Positions 1-6,668 of a stretch of 7,419 bases of DNA are shown here, in pieces (the first letter of the stretch is position 1; every line of letters starts with the position of its first letter). The notes beneath the pieces were generated by a model. That model made no database searches and had not been told where the DNA came from. It was given only the letters and a program-made list of their open reading frames with translations. The position numbers were made by a program, and so were the translations under genes. Origin of the DNA: Ignavibacteriales bacterium (GTDB taxonomy: Bacteria > Bacteroidota > Ignavibacteria > Ignavibacteriales > Melioribacteraceae); assembly GCA_020059785.1 (NCBI GenBank), contig JAGVBL010000258.1, positions 1-7,419 on the forward strand, read 5' to 3'.

Positions 1-1849
1 GATACCAGTGACGTTTTTTGCTAACTCCAAACGTTGAAGAACCGTCATTACGAAGTGCACCGGTCAAAAATAATTGGTTAAATAATTCTAATGTTACTTG
101 ACCAAAGTAGGATTCGCTTCGAACAATAGATTCGTATTCATCGGGAGCGTAAGAAGCAGTGTTATCCAACTGATTAAAACCATAAACGGCCATATCATTT
201 CCAATAGTGCCGAAATAGTTATACTTTCTTTGGTTCATGTTTTGACCCAGCATTAAAGTTGCTTTCATATCTGCAAAGTCGAACGATTGTTTTGCTGTTA
301 CAATAAAATTACCATCAGTTTCGGAATTCATTAATCTTTCTGTTGTAACCTGACCGGTTGGTGCTGCTGAACTACTTGGAGGAAGAACTGTTTTGCGTTC
401 GTCCATAGTGTAGTCGTGTCCTAAAGTGTAGCTTACATTCAACCAGTTTAATGGGTCGTAATCAACACGAAGGTTACCGAATGTTCTTGATACTTTAGAA
501 TCATTAACATGTTCATTAACAACGAAGAATGGGTTATCATATCCGCGCGAAGCTTTAAGAACGGTTGGATTCTGAACTCTGTATGAACGATGAAATCCGG
601 TAACTGGATCAAGATAAACAGAATTGTCAAAATCCGGTGGTGTTCTCCATGTACCTAACAATAAACCGCTTACGTTGGAACCTTTCTGAATTCTTTCAGA
701 ATTTATATCAACAAACTGAATGTTTCCTACAACATTAATTTCTTCATTAATACGTTGTGAAGCTTTTACACGGACAGAGTTTCGTGTATAACTGGACTTC
801 CCTTTAATAGTTCCGTCAACACCGGTTCTGCCGGCAGATAGATAATATGTTGTCCACTCATTTCCGCCTGATAAAGTGAAATTATTATCGAGAGAATGAC
901 CGGTCTTAAACATATCTTTTTCATGATTAAAAGTAGGAGTTCCGGCTGGAATAAGAGCGCCCCAAGTAGCAACGGCTGTTTTGCTAGCTACACCGTTGTT
1001 ACCTTGCCCGTAAAGCTGTTGAAGTGGTTGAACTTTTGTAATATCATCAAATGTGTAGGATACATCATAAGATACTCTTGCTCTACCGGGTTTACCACTT
1101 TTTGTTTTAATTAGAACTACACCGTTCTGAGCACGTGAACCGTAAAGTGCAGCAGCAGCGGCACCTTTTAGTACGTCAATAGATTCAATATCCTTGGGAT
1201 TAATATCTGAAGCACGGTTCGTTTGAGTTACTCCGCCAACACTTGTTCCGATTTCTGCATTATTAATTGGTGAACCATCAACAACAATTAATGGTTGAGT
1301 ACCTCCTGTTATTGAATTAGCACCACGAATGCGAATGTAAGTTGAAGCTCCGGGTTCTCCGCTTGTTGATGTGATTTCAACATTCGATACTTTACCCTGA
1401 ATTGCAGAAATGACATCTAAAGCCTTACTATTGGCTACTGCATCAGCAGAAACATTTCCGATTGTCACACCAAGTTTCTGCTTTTCAATTTCAACACCCA
1501 TTCCAGTGACTACAACCGTTTGCATTTGTAGAATGTCTTCCTTCAGGGCAAAATTTTGAACCATATCACCGATGATTGTAACATTTACAGAGGTTTTTTG
1601 ATAACCAATGTAACTTACTTCCAGTGTAAATTCTCCTTTTGCCATATTTGAAGGGATGTAAATAGTGTACGAACCATCTACATCCGATGCAGCACCAAGA
1701 AGTGTTGGTTTTAGTAATACGTTAGCACCAATTAAAGGCGCATTTGTTTTGCTATCTGTTACCTTACCGCTTATTTTAAAGAATTGTTGAGCATTAGTAA
1801 GATAAGGAAGGATAGCAAAAAATAGTATGAATAGTAGTACTTTCTTCAT
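1..1849 (-). CDS. SusC/RagA-family TonB-linked outer membrane transporter, 3' part missing (off left edge)
   Basis: Outer-membrane TonB-dependent transporter of the SusC/RagA family, which normally imports oligosaccharides or peptides with a SusD-like lipoprotein. I translated the minus strand from ATG at 1849 and found 616 codons with no in-frame stop, so the gene continues beyond base 1. Residues 1-20 form a signal peptide (MKKVLLFILF..., likely cleaved at TNA|QQ). A carboxypeptidase-regulatory-like domain follows at about 25-105 (GKVTD, PLIGANV, DVDGSY, VSYIGY), then the TonB-box region QTVVVTG near 110-116. The plug covers about 120-255, with YIRIRGANS, PLIVVDGSPI and LKGAAAAALYGSRAQNGVV. 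Barrel strands follow, with the family hallmark RNDGSSTFG near residue 600. Relatives are roughly 1,000 residues, so some 350-400 are probably missing. There is no STN domain. No SusD partner is visible; it would be expected downstream, beyond the left edge. Family is near certain; substrate unknown. Confidence 0.96.
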   Translation of the reverse strand, partial: MKKVLLFILFFAILPYLTNAQQFFKISGKVTDSKTNAPLIGANVLLKPTLLGAASDVDGSYTIYIPSNMAKGEFTLEVSYIGYQKTSVNVTIIGDMVQNFALKEDILQMQTVVVTGMGVEIEKQKLGVTIGNVSADAVANSKALDVISAIQGKVSNVEITSTSGEPGASTYIRIRGANSITGGTQPLIVVDGSPINNAEIGTSVGGVTQTNRASDINPKDIESIDVLKGAAAAALYGSRAQNGVVLIKTKSGKPGRARVSYDVSYTFDDITKVQPLQQLYGQGNNGVASKTAVATWGALIPAGTPTFNHEKDMFKTGHSLDNNFTLSGGNEWTTYYLSAGRTGVDGTIKGKSSYTRNSVRVKASQRINEEINVVGNIQFVDINSERIQKGSNVSGLLLGTWRTPPDFDNSVYLDPVTGFHRSYRVQNPTVLKASRGYDNPFFVVNEHVNDSKVSRTFGNLRVDYDPLNWLNVSYTLGHDYTMDERKTVLPPSSSAAPTGQVTTERLMNSETDGNFIVTAKQSFDFADMKATLMLGQNMNQRKYNYFGTIGNDMAVYGFNQLDNTASYAPDEYESIVRSESYFGQVTLELFNQLFLTGALRNDGSSTFGVSKKRHWY

Positions 1850-1854
1850 ACACA

Positions 1855-1861
1855 CTCCCTT
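1855..1861 (-). promoter_or_regulatory. Shine-Dalgarno of the left susC-like gene
   Basis: Minus-strand AAGGGAG lies 5 nt before the ATG at 1849. It supports this start, which also places the signal peptide directly at the N-terminus. Confidence 0.6.
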
Positions 1862-1894
1862 AGATTATTAATTAGTTAATTACTTGAGCACTTA

Positions 1895-1923
1895 AAAAAG
1901 ATTAAATCCCCACTAATCTTTTT
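1895..1923 (-). promoter_or_regulatory. Leader hairpin with T-run, possible attenuator
   Basis: A perfect 10-bp inverted repeat (1895-1904 with 1914-1923) encloses a 9-nt loop that reads GTGGGGATT on the minus strand. The 3' arm on that strand merges into a run of six T. It lies 46 nt upstream of the left susC start, inside the presumed 5' leader. The shape resembles an intrinsic terminator, but the stem has a single G-C pair and would be weak. It may be a regulatory hairpin or only a feature of AT-rich DNA. Confidence 0.3.
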
Positions 1924-1925
1924 CT

Positions 1926-1942
1926 ATCGTATGAACTCCCCC
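1926..1942 (-). repeat. G-rich leader element, copy 2 (GGGGGAGTTCATACGAT)
   Basis: Minus-strand GGGGAGTT at 1941-1934 is exactly repeated at 2001-1994, 60 bp away. The adjoining TCATACGAT (1934-1926) has an 8-of-9 match, TCATACAAT, upstream of the second susC gene at 6490-6482. Function unknown. It sits in the leader, so it could act as DNA or RNA. Confidence 0.4.
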
Positions 1943-1993
1943 AACAATAATTAACCGAATAGTAAAATAAAATCTCAGGAATGGACGGATTGA

Positions 1994-2001
1994 AACTCCC
2001 C
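1994..2001 (-). repeat. G-rich leader element, copy 1 (GGGGAGTT)
   Basis: Exact 8-base match to minus-strand 1941-1934, with the flanks partly alike (T-C-A-A here, C-A-T-A there). It starts just downstream of the putative -10 at 2008-2003, close to where transcription would begin. Confidence 0.4.
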
Positions 2002-2002
2002 T

Positions 2003-2029
2003 CTTATAGTTTTACTGCTATTCAAACAA
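2003..2029 (-). promoter_or_regulatory. Possible promoter of the left susC-like gene
   Basis: Minus-strand TTGTTT (2029-2024), 15-bp spacer, TATAAG (2008-2003). The spacer is short for a classical sigma-70 promoter, and the Bacteroidota TAnnTTTG -7 box is not met. The main support is that the same hexamer, the same spacer and TATAAA occur at a similar distance before the other susC gene (6597-6571). It would give a leader of roughly 145-150 nt. Confidence 0.3.
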
Positions 2030-2060
2030 ATCCGTTTAATAAAAGAATAAATTTATCAAG

Positions 2061-2120
2061 AGTCTAAAGAAATGAATACTCAACAAGTCTAAATTATGAA
2101 AAGAATCTAATCTTTAGATT
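2061..2120. repeat. Short direct and inverted repeats upstream of the left susC
   Basis: AGTCTAAA occurs at 2061-2068 and again at 2086-2093, each followed by a similar ATGAA-ending tail. A perfect 7-bp inverted repeat follows, AATCTAA (2104-2110), 3-nt loop, TTAGATT (2114-2120), made from the same TCTAA word. They lie upstream of the putative promoter, where an activator could bind, but sequence this AT-rich produces such matches easily. The rest of the gap at 2121-2236 is A/T-rich and shows nothing else I can name. Confidence 0.25.
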
Positions 2121-2236
2121 AATTATTTACAACAAAAAAATTAATATCTGCAGAAAAATTTGTTTTTAGAGGGAAAAGGAAAATAAAGAGAGTAGAAATA
2201 ATTTTTAAGAATATTTTTGCAATTGAATCTACCGAT

Positions 2237-2267
2237 AAAAAAAGAGCGGCTTGGTAGCCGCTCTTTT
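2237..2267 (-). terminator. Rho-independent terminator of the susC-susD operon
   Basis: A perfect 12-bp stem (2240-2251 with 2256-2267) has a 4-nt loop (ACCA on the minus strand) and a GC-rich core AGCGGCT/AGCCGCT. On the minus strand the stem runs into seven T (2243-2237). It begins 7 nt after the susD-like stop codon. The plus strand has only four T followed by AG, so it should act on minus-strand transcripts. It separates this operon from the left susC gene. Confidence 0.93.
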
Positions 2268-2274
2268 AGTTTGA

Positions 2275-3489
2275 TTATAATCCCTTAAGATTTGGATTAG
2301 CATCTCTTTCTGTTTGAGGGATTGGCATGTATCTCCAAGTAGTAGCAGCAAGATGCCATGGAACTGCGCCTCTATTCTGGTCAATTAATCTTGTGCCCTG
2401 GCAGAACATTTCTTTATCTCTTTCCACTATTAAAGCATTTAGATCAACTGTTGTAAGGTTATTCAAACCGTATGAAGCTCTAACAGCATTAACTAATGCA
2501 AGAGCATCACCGGTTGCGTTGCCTCTAAGAATAAGTTCGGCTCTCATTAAATTATTCTCTTTCCACGTCATCATTATAAATGCAGAACCTTTATCAGGGT
2601 ATTTTGTCTGCCAGTAATATGTTTTACCGCTTGTTCCTTTAACAGAGCTGATTTTTATTCTTGCTGTTTCTTTTGAATCAGCAGTTATATAATTATTAAA
2701 GCGGTCAGCAACGTGAATCTGAACACGACCAGCACCTGCAAATCCCCAGTAGTAAATGTTGCTAACATCACTGTTCAGTGCATTAAAATTAGCATCACCG
2801 CTTGCCATACCGTTTGCTGCAAAAGTAGCTGCCTGGGCATACTGTCCTTTTGCAAAGTATGCTTTAGCAATCAGAGAATTTACAACTCTCTTGCTATAAG
2901 CATCAGTAGTAGCATTTAATGCAGCGTTATATTTTGCAATTGCTTCATCTAACAAAGTTGCAGCCGGAATGAACGGACCAGCATCAATTGTACCACCGGG
3001 TTGATTCTGATTCAATCCGAATGCGATTGCTAAATAGTATCTGGCAATACCGCCATAAAGATTACCATTGTAAAGAGCCATTGTTTGGAGTGCAGTATTA
3101 GTAAATGTAATCTGACCAGCTCTTTTTACAAGCTCATCTGCAAAGAATCTTAATTCACCTAATTGACGATATGTACCGGTAGTAGTAGCATTATTAAGAA
3201 CTATTGCACCTTTATCAATTTCCTCAAATGTTGGGAAGGATGCTGATGCAATATCACTTGTATAACCCATCTGGTCTGAGAGAAGATCCATCTGGCAAGA
3301 AATCTGGCTGGATACAGTAGCGAATCTCTGCTGAACTCCTCTAACAACAAATTCAGTTTGAGATTCACTTGTTAATAAATTATCCTGAACAACGTCAATG
3401 AGAGGGTCAACATCAGTTATATAATCCTCGCAAGCGCTGATAAATAATAATAATGGTAGAACGAGTAATAAATATTTTATCTTTTTCAT
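2275..3489 (-). CDS. SusD/RagB-like nutrient-binding outer membrane lipoprotein
   Basis: Surface lipoprotein expected to form the ligand-capturing lid over the SusC-like barrel encoded just upstream. The N-terminus is a lipoprotein signal: MKK, a hydrophobic stretch and lipobox ISAC with Cys20. Acidic E21-D22 follow, in keeping with the acidic surface-export signals of Bacteroidota lipoproteins. Helical TPR-like segments are visible at about 145-160 (GGIARYYLAIAFG), 178-192 (TLLDEAIAKYNAAL) and 203-228 (NSLIAKAYFAKGQYAQAA). The C-terminal SusD signature is present: WKENNLMRAELIL near 309-321, a divergent RDKEMFCQGTRLIDQNR at 357-373 where relatives read ERRRELAFEG.R..DL.R, and YMPIPQTERDANPNL at 387-401. 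At 404 residues it is shorter than the common 450-550, and no break is seen, so it appears intact. It starts 9 nt after the susC stop. Ligand cannot be predicted. Confidence 0.93.
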   Translation of the reverse strand: MKKIKYLLLVLPLLLFISACEDYITDVDPLIDVVQDNLLTSESQTEFVVRGVQQRFATVSSQISCQMDLLSDQMGYTSDIASASFPTFEEIDKGAIVLNNATTTGTYRQLGELRFFADELVKRAGQITFTNTALQTMALYNGNLYGGIARYYLAIAFGLNQNQPGGTIDAGPFIPAATLLDEAIAKYNAALNATTDAYSKRVVNSLIAKAYFAKGQYAQAATFAANGMASGDANFNALNSDVSNIYYWGFAGAGRVQIHVADRFNNYITADSKETARIKISSVKGTSGKTYYWQTKYPDKGSAFIMMTWKENNLMRAELILRGNATGDALALVNAVRASYGLNNLTTVDLNALIVERDKEMFCQGTRLIDQNRGAVPWHLAATTWRYMPIPQTERDANPNLKGL

Positions 3490-3494
3490 GTTAT

Positions 3495-3500
3495 CCTCCT
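3495..3500 (-). promoter_or_regulatory. Shine-Dalgarno of the susD-like gene overlapping the susC stop
   Basis: Minus-strand AGGAGG, the full consensus, lies 5 nt before the ATG at 3489. Its first two bases are the AG of the upstream TAG stop (3501-3499). A ribosome finishing SusC therefore stands on the SusD initiation site, which suggests translational coupling of the pair. Confidence 0.85.
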
Positions 3501-6426
3501 ATATCCCTATTCTAACCCAGAAATTGACAGTACGCGGATTTTGCAATGTACCGAAGTCCATTGCTCTTGCATTACTACGACCGCCAGTACCGTTAAATTC
3601 AACGTCAGCACCAGAATATTTTGTTGTTCTTGCAACGTTTCTTACAGAAATACCGGCGTATAGACCTTTAAGATATGTTGTAAAATCTAATTCGCGTAAT
3701 AGATCTGTGAAATCGTAGCTCAAGCTAACTTCTCTTAGTATCAGGTAATCTCCGTCTTCAATCCATCCGGCAAAATTACGCCAGTCGAGAAGTGCAAATT
3801 CTTCTGCTGCTTTTTTATATTCAGCTGTATTTGGGGTTAGTTTAGGAAGACTTGTAGGAGCAACACCCGGAGCTAATTCAGCTAAACCAAGAATCCACAT
3901 ATATTTGTTGTATTCAGGAACGTTACCGAATCTTGCTGCGAATGCCTGTGTATAATTGTAAATCTTAAAGTTCAATGCCCATTCTGCAAATGCATATAGA
4001 GTAAAGTTCTTTAAGAATTTAAAATTAACTGTGAATGATCCTGTATGATCCGGGATAGGACTACCGAAATCGTATCGTTCAGTTGTCTTCAATGGACCGT
4101 TTGTGTGGTCATAGAGACCTGCAGAAGTATATCTTGGTCCAATAACTTTAAAAGTATAGTATTGAGCTTTTGGAAATCCTTTCTGAATAGTTTGAACACT
4201 GTTATAACCAAAATATTGAGGAGGTGCAATACCCATATCAGTAACTTTATTCTTCTGATAATTCCAGATCAAACTAAAGTTTAAGCTGTAATCAATACTA
4301 TTAAGTGGAGTATATTGAAGTAAAGTTTCGAAACCGGAGTTCTCAAGTTTACCAACATTATATGGTTGATTGGTAATTGTTTTACCTGTTGATGGAGCAT
4401 TTACCAAGCCAACAATTGAATTAGATGCATTCTGCATATAATAAGTGAATTCGAGGGATACATTGCTGAATAATTCTGTATCAAATCCTAATTCAATTTC
4501 TTTAATTCTTTCAGGTTGAATTGCTGCATTACCGATAGCTGATAAAACTGCGCCAGCACCATAGCCGCCAGTTTCTGCTCTCCACAACAATGGAATAGCA
4601 TCCTGGCTGCCCGGTAAGAATCCGCTTTCGCCGTAAGCTGCACGGAGTTTTAATAGATTAACAAATTCCGGTAAGAAATCATATTTGTCTAATCTAACAG
4701 CAAAGCTTGCTTTTGGATAAGTAATTGAAGGTGCTCCTTCACCAATAGCACTAGCATAATCTTTTCTTAAACCGAGAGTTAAGAAATATTGATTTAAGTA
4801 GCTAAGAGAATGTTCGGTGTAAATTCCGGCTTGTTTTTCGTTAAGGAATCCTTCGCCGTAACCGGTAATTGTTCCGGCTGCACCTAAGTTTGTAATAAGA
4901 TCTGAGTTGAATTGTTCGCCCTGAACATTTGTTGAACGAAAGGTTCTGTTGAATACCTGGCTTCCAACAGTAGAACGAACATCGATCATATCAAATAAGT
5001 TGTAGCTGTATGATGCGTTAAAATCGTAGGTGAACTGTTTGTTCTTTCTATCGTAGATACTCTTTTGACCGCGCTGAATAAGACCGCCAAAGTTTCTTCC
5101 CGGTGGGAAATATCTTTGCTGATAATAATCAGAGTTGTCAACACCAATTCCACCGTAGATTTCTAAATCTTTAATTGGTCTGTAAGTAATACTTGCTGAA
5201 CCAATAAACTGGTTTATTGTAGCACCATCCTGAATTGTTAAGAGATCCTGTTCTTTAACCCATCCGAATGATACTGCTCTAAAGATTGTGTTGCCAAGGA
5301 ACCCATAAATAATATTATCGTTGCTTGGTCTATTAATCTTGTTGTTAACATAATTGGAGTTAACTTTTATAGAGAGTCCTTCAGAAGGATATGCAGTTAA
5401 ATTCAAACGAACAGAATTTCTTGTCTGAGCACTCATCGGCATAATGCCAGTTTCGTCTCTTGATTCAAAAGAAGTGTAATATCTTAAAGTTGGATTTCCA
5501 CCGGCAGCACTTAAGAAATGTTCGCGGATTGGACCAACTCTAAATTGTCTGTTAGCATCATCAGCAGATAAGAATTGATCTTTGCTGTATTTATAGATTT
5601 TTTCATTATATCCGTAATTAAATCTATAATCAATGCTCATAGCTTGTGTTAAACCAGCAGAAAGTTTTCCGGCTTTTGTAGTAATAAGTACAACACCGTT
5701 TGAACCGTTAACACCATACATTGAAGCAGCAGCTGGACCTTTTAAGAATTCGATTTTATCAATGTCGTTGGCATTAAGGTTTGTAAGCAAGCTTGTACCT
5801 TGACCACCGGCACCATAACCAACTACTTCGGCGTTATCCATACGAACACCGTCAACATAGATTGTTGGCTGACCGTCGCCGTTTAAACCGCCGCCGCCTC
5901 TAACCCAGAAGCGCCATCCGGATCCAACGTTACCGGAAGCTGTTGTTAATTGAACTCCCGCAACTTTTCCGCCAATCATTTGAGATAATCCGCCATAAGC
6001 ATTAACTTGCTGTAAATCTGCTGCGGCTACTCTTGCAACCGCAACTTCTGCAACTGCTTTGGAGGTCTTTGAAGCGATACCGGTTACTACAACCGTTTCG
6101 CTCTGGAATATGTCTTCGTCAAGAACAAAGTCTTGAGAAATTGAATTGCCAGTAAGTGTAATGTTTATACTCTTTGATTTGTAACCGACAAATGAAACAG
6201 TTAGTGCAACTGTTTGACCTGTTGCCTGGTTTCTGGGAACTTCGAATAAATATTTCCCCTCTACATCAGTAGCGGCACCAGCGTTTAACGCTTTTATAAA
6301 AACGTTGGCCCCGATTAATTGCTCTCCCCGAGCATCGGTTACTTTACCCATTACCCGAAATGTTTGACCCATTATTAATGTAGGCAAAATCAGTATGAGT
6401 AAAAGAGGCAGTATTAGTCTTTTCAT
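3499..6426 (-). CDS. SusC/RagA-like TonB-linked outer membrane transporter, complete
   Basis: TonB-dependent outer-membrane transporter, 975 residues, partner of the SusD-like lipoprotein. Residues 1-20 are a signal peptide (likely cleaved near IMG|QT). A carboxypeptidase-regulatory-like domain spans about 25-105 (GKVTDARGEQLIGANV, DVEGKYLFEVP, VSFVGYKS), then the TonB-box region ETVVVTG at 110-116. The plug lies at about 120-255, with GGKVAGVQLTTASG, PTIYVDGVRMD and FLKGPAAASMYGVNGSNGVV. The barrel includes LLKLRAAYGESG near 590-600 and IQPERIKEIELGFD near 640. It departs from the canonical family: the usual IRIRG reads FWVRGGGG (173-180), giving a glycine-rich plug loop, RNDGSS-FG is replaced by LRKDYAS, and the last residue is Ile rather than an aromatic. 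There is no STN domain. It is a paralogue of the left-edge transporter, with close agreement over the first 116 residues. Substrate unknown. Confidence 0.95.
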   Translation of the reverse strand: MKRLILPLLLILILPTLIMGQTFRVMGKVTDARGEQLIGANVFIKALNAGAATDVEGKYLFEVPRNQATGQTVALTVSFVGYKSKSINITLTGNSISQDFVLDEDIFQSETVVVTGIASKTSKAVAEVAVARVAAADLQQVNAYGGLSQMIGGKVAGVQLTTASGNVGSGWRFWVRGGGGLNGDGQPTIYVDGVRMDNAEVVGYGAGGQGTSLLTNLNANDIDKIEFLKGPAAASMYGVNGSNGVVLITTKAGKLSAGLTQAMSIDYRFNYGYNEKIYKYSKDQFLSADDANRQFRVGPIREHFLSAAGGNPTLRYYTSFESRDETGIMPMSAQTRNSVRLNLTAYPSEGLSIKVNSNYVNNKINRPSNDNIIYGFLGNTIFRAVSFGWVKEQDLLTIQDGATINQFIGSASITYRPIKDLEIYGGIGVDNSDYYQQRYFPPGRNFGGLIQRGQKSIYDRKNKQFTYDFNASYSYNLFDMIDVRSTVGSQVFNRTFRSTNVQGEQFNSDLITNLGAAGTITGYGEGFLNEKQAGIYTEHSLSYLNQYFLTLGLRKDYASAIGEGAPSITYPKASFAVRLDKYDFLPEFVNLLKLRAAYGESGFLPGSQDAIPLLWRAETGGYGAGAVLSAIGNAAIQPERIKEIELGFDTELFSNVSLEFTYYMQNASNSIVGLVNAPSTGKTITNQPYNVGKLENSGFETLLQYTPLNSIDYSLNFSLIWNYQKNKVTDMGIAPPQYFGYNSVQTIQKGFPKAQYYTFKVIGPRYTSAGLYDHTNGPLKTTERYDFGSPIPDHTGSFTVNFKFLKNFTLYAFAEWALNFKIYNYTQAFAARFGNVPEYNKYMWILGLAELAPGVAPTSLPKLTPNTAEYKKAAEEFALLDWRNFAGWIEDGDYLILREVSLSYDFTDLLRELDFTTYLKGLYAGISVRNVARTTKYSGADVEFNGTGGRSNARAMDFGTLQNPRTVNFWVRIGI

Positions 6427-6430
6427 GTTA

Positions 6431-6434
6431 CCTC
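6431..6434 (-). promoter_or_regulatory. Shine-Dalgarno of the complete susC-like gene
   Basis: Minus-strand GAGG lies 4 nt before the ATG at 6426, a little close but usable. This start begins the signal peptide directly. An A/T-rich stretch with TTAATTAA precedes it, as it does before the other susC gene. Confidence 0.5.
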
Positions 6435-6481
6435 ATTGATTTGTTAGTAATTGATTAATTAAATAAGAAGTAAAAAAAATA

Positions 6482-6536
6482 ATTGTATGACTTTTCTCAT
6501 TTCTCCCTGAATTTGTTGTTAAATAATATTTCCCCT
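6482..6536 (-). promoter_or_regulatory. Leader elements shared with the left susC gene
   Basis: On the minus strand this leader holds AGGGGA (6536-6531), AGGGAG (6508-6503) and TCATACAAT (6490-6482). The left susC leader holds GGGGAG elements followed by TCATACGAT at 1934-1926. Order is conserved, but the spacing differs. It could be a conserved binding site, an RNA element or a remnant of the gene duplication. Confidence 0.3.
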
Positions 6537-6570
6537 AATTAGAAAGGTATCGCTAACTTTCGGGACTCAA

Positions 6571-6597
6571 TTTATAATTAAGTAAATAGAAAAACAA
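6571..6597 (-). promoter_or_regulatory. Possible promoter of the susC-susD operon
   Basis: Minus-strand TTGTTT (6597-6592), 15-bp spacer, TATAAA (6576-6571), 145 bp upstream of the ATG. Same architecture as 2029-2003 before the left susC gene. The short spacer is a weakness. It almost abuts the truA promoter, so polymerases on the two could interfere. Confidence 0.3.
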
Positions 6598-6603
6598 TAG
6601 TAA

Positions 6604-6635
6604 TTGAATAGAGTGCATTTTTTTTACTACTTTTG
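6604..6635 (+). promoter_or_regulatory. Promoter of truA (Bacteroidota type)
   Basis: TTG (6604-6606), 21-bp spacer, TACTTTTG (6628-6635). The last fits the Bacteroidota -7 consensus TAnnTTTG exactly, with the -33 TTG at the usual 19-21 bp. It can also be read as a sigma-70 pair, TTGAAT-N18-TACTTT. Transcription would start near 6640, giving a leader of about 30 nt before truA. Confidence 0.6.
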
Positions 6636-6668
6636 AGCCGTTACCTTTTATCAAGCTAAAAGTTTTAG

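Noticed and set aside
448..1114. Short open frames at 448-630 (-), 766-972 (-) and 896-1114 (+)
   Set aside because: They overlap the long SusC frame that reads without a stop from 1849 to 1, have no recognisable domains and no ribosome site of note. They are out-of-frame shadows.
1855..2001. G-quadruplex in the left susC leader from four G-runs
   Set aside because: The runs are separated by about 30-60 nt, so the loops would be far too long for a stable quadruplex.
2237..2270. Bidirectional terminator also serving a plus-strand gene
   Set aside because: The plus strand has only TTTT followed by AG after the stem, and no plus-strand gene ends to the left of it.
2327..4284. Plus-strand open frames at 2327-2617, 2713-2919, 3488-3718 and 4045-4284
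   Set aside because: All lie antisense to the complete SusD-like and SusC-like genes, whose products match their families from end to end. The antisense peptides show no family features.
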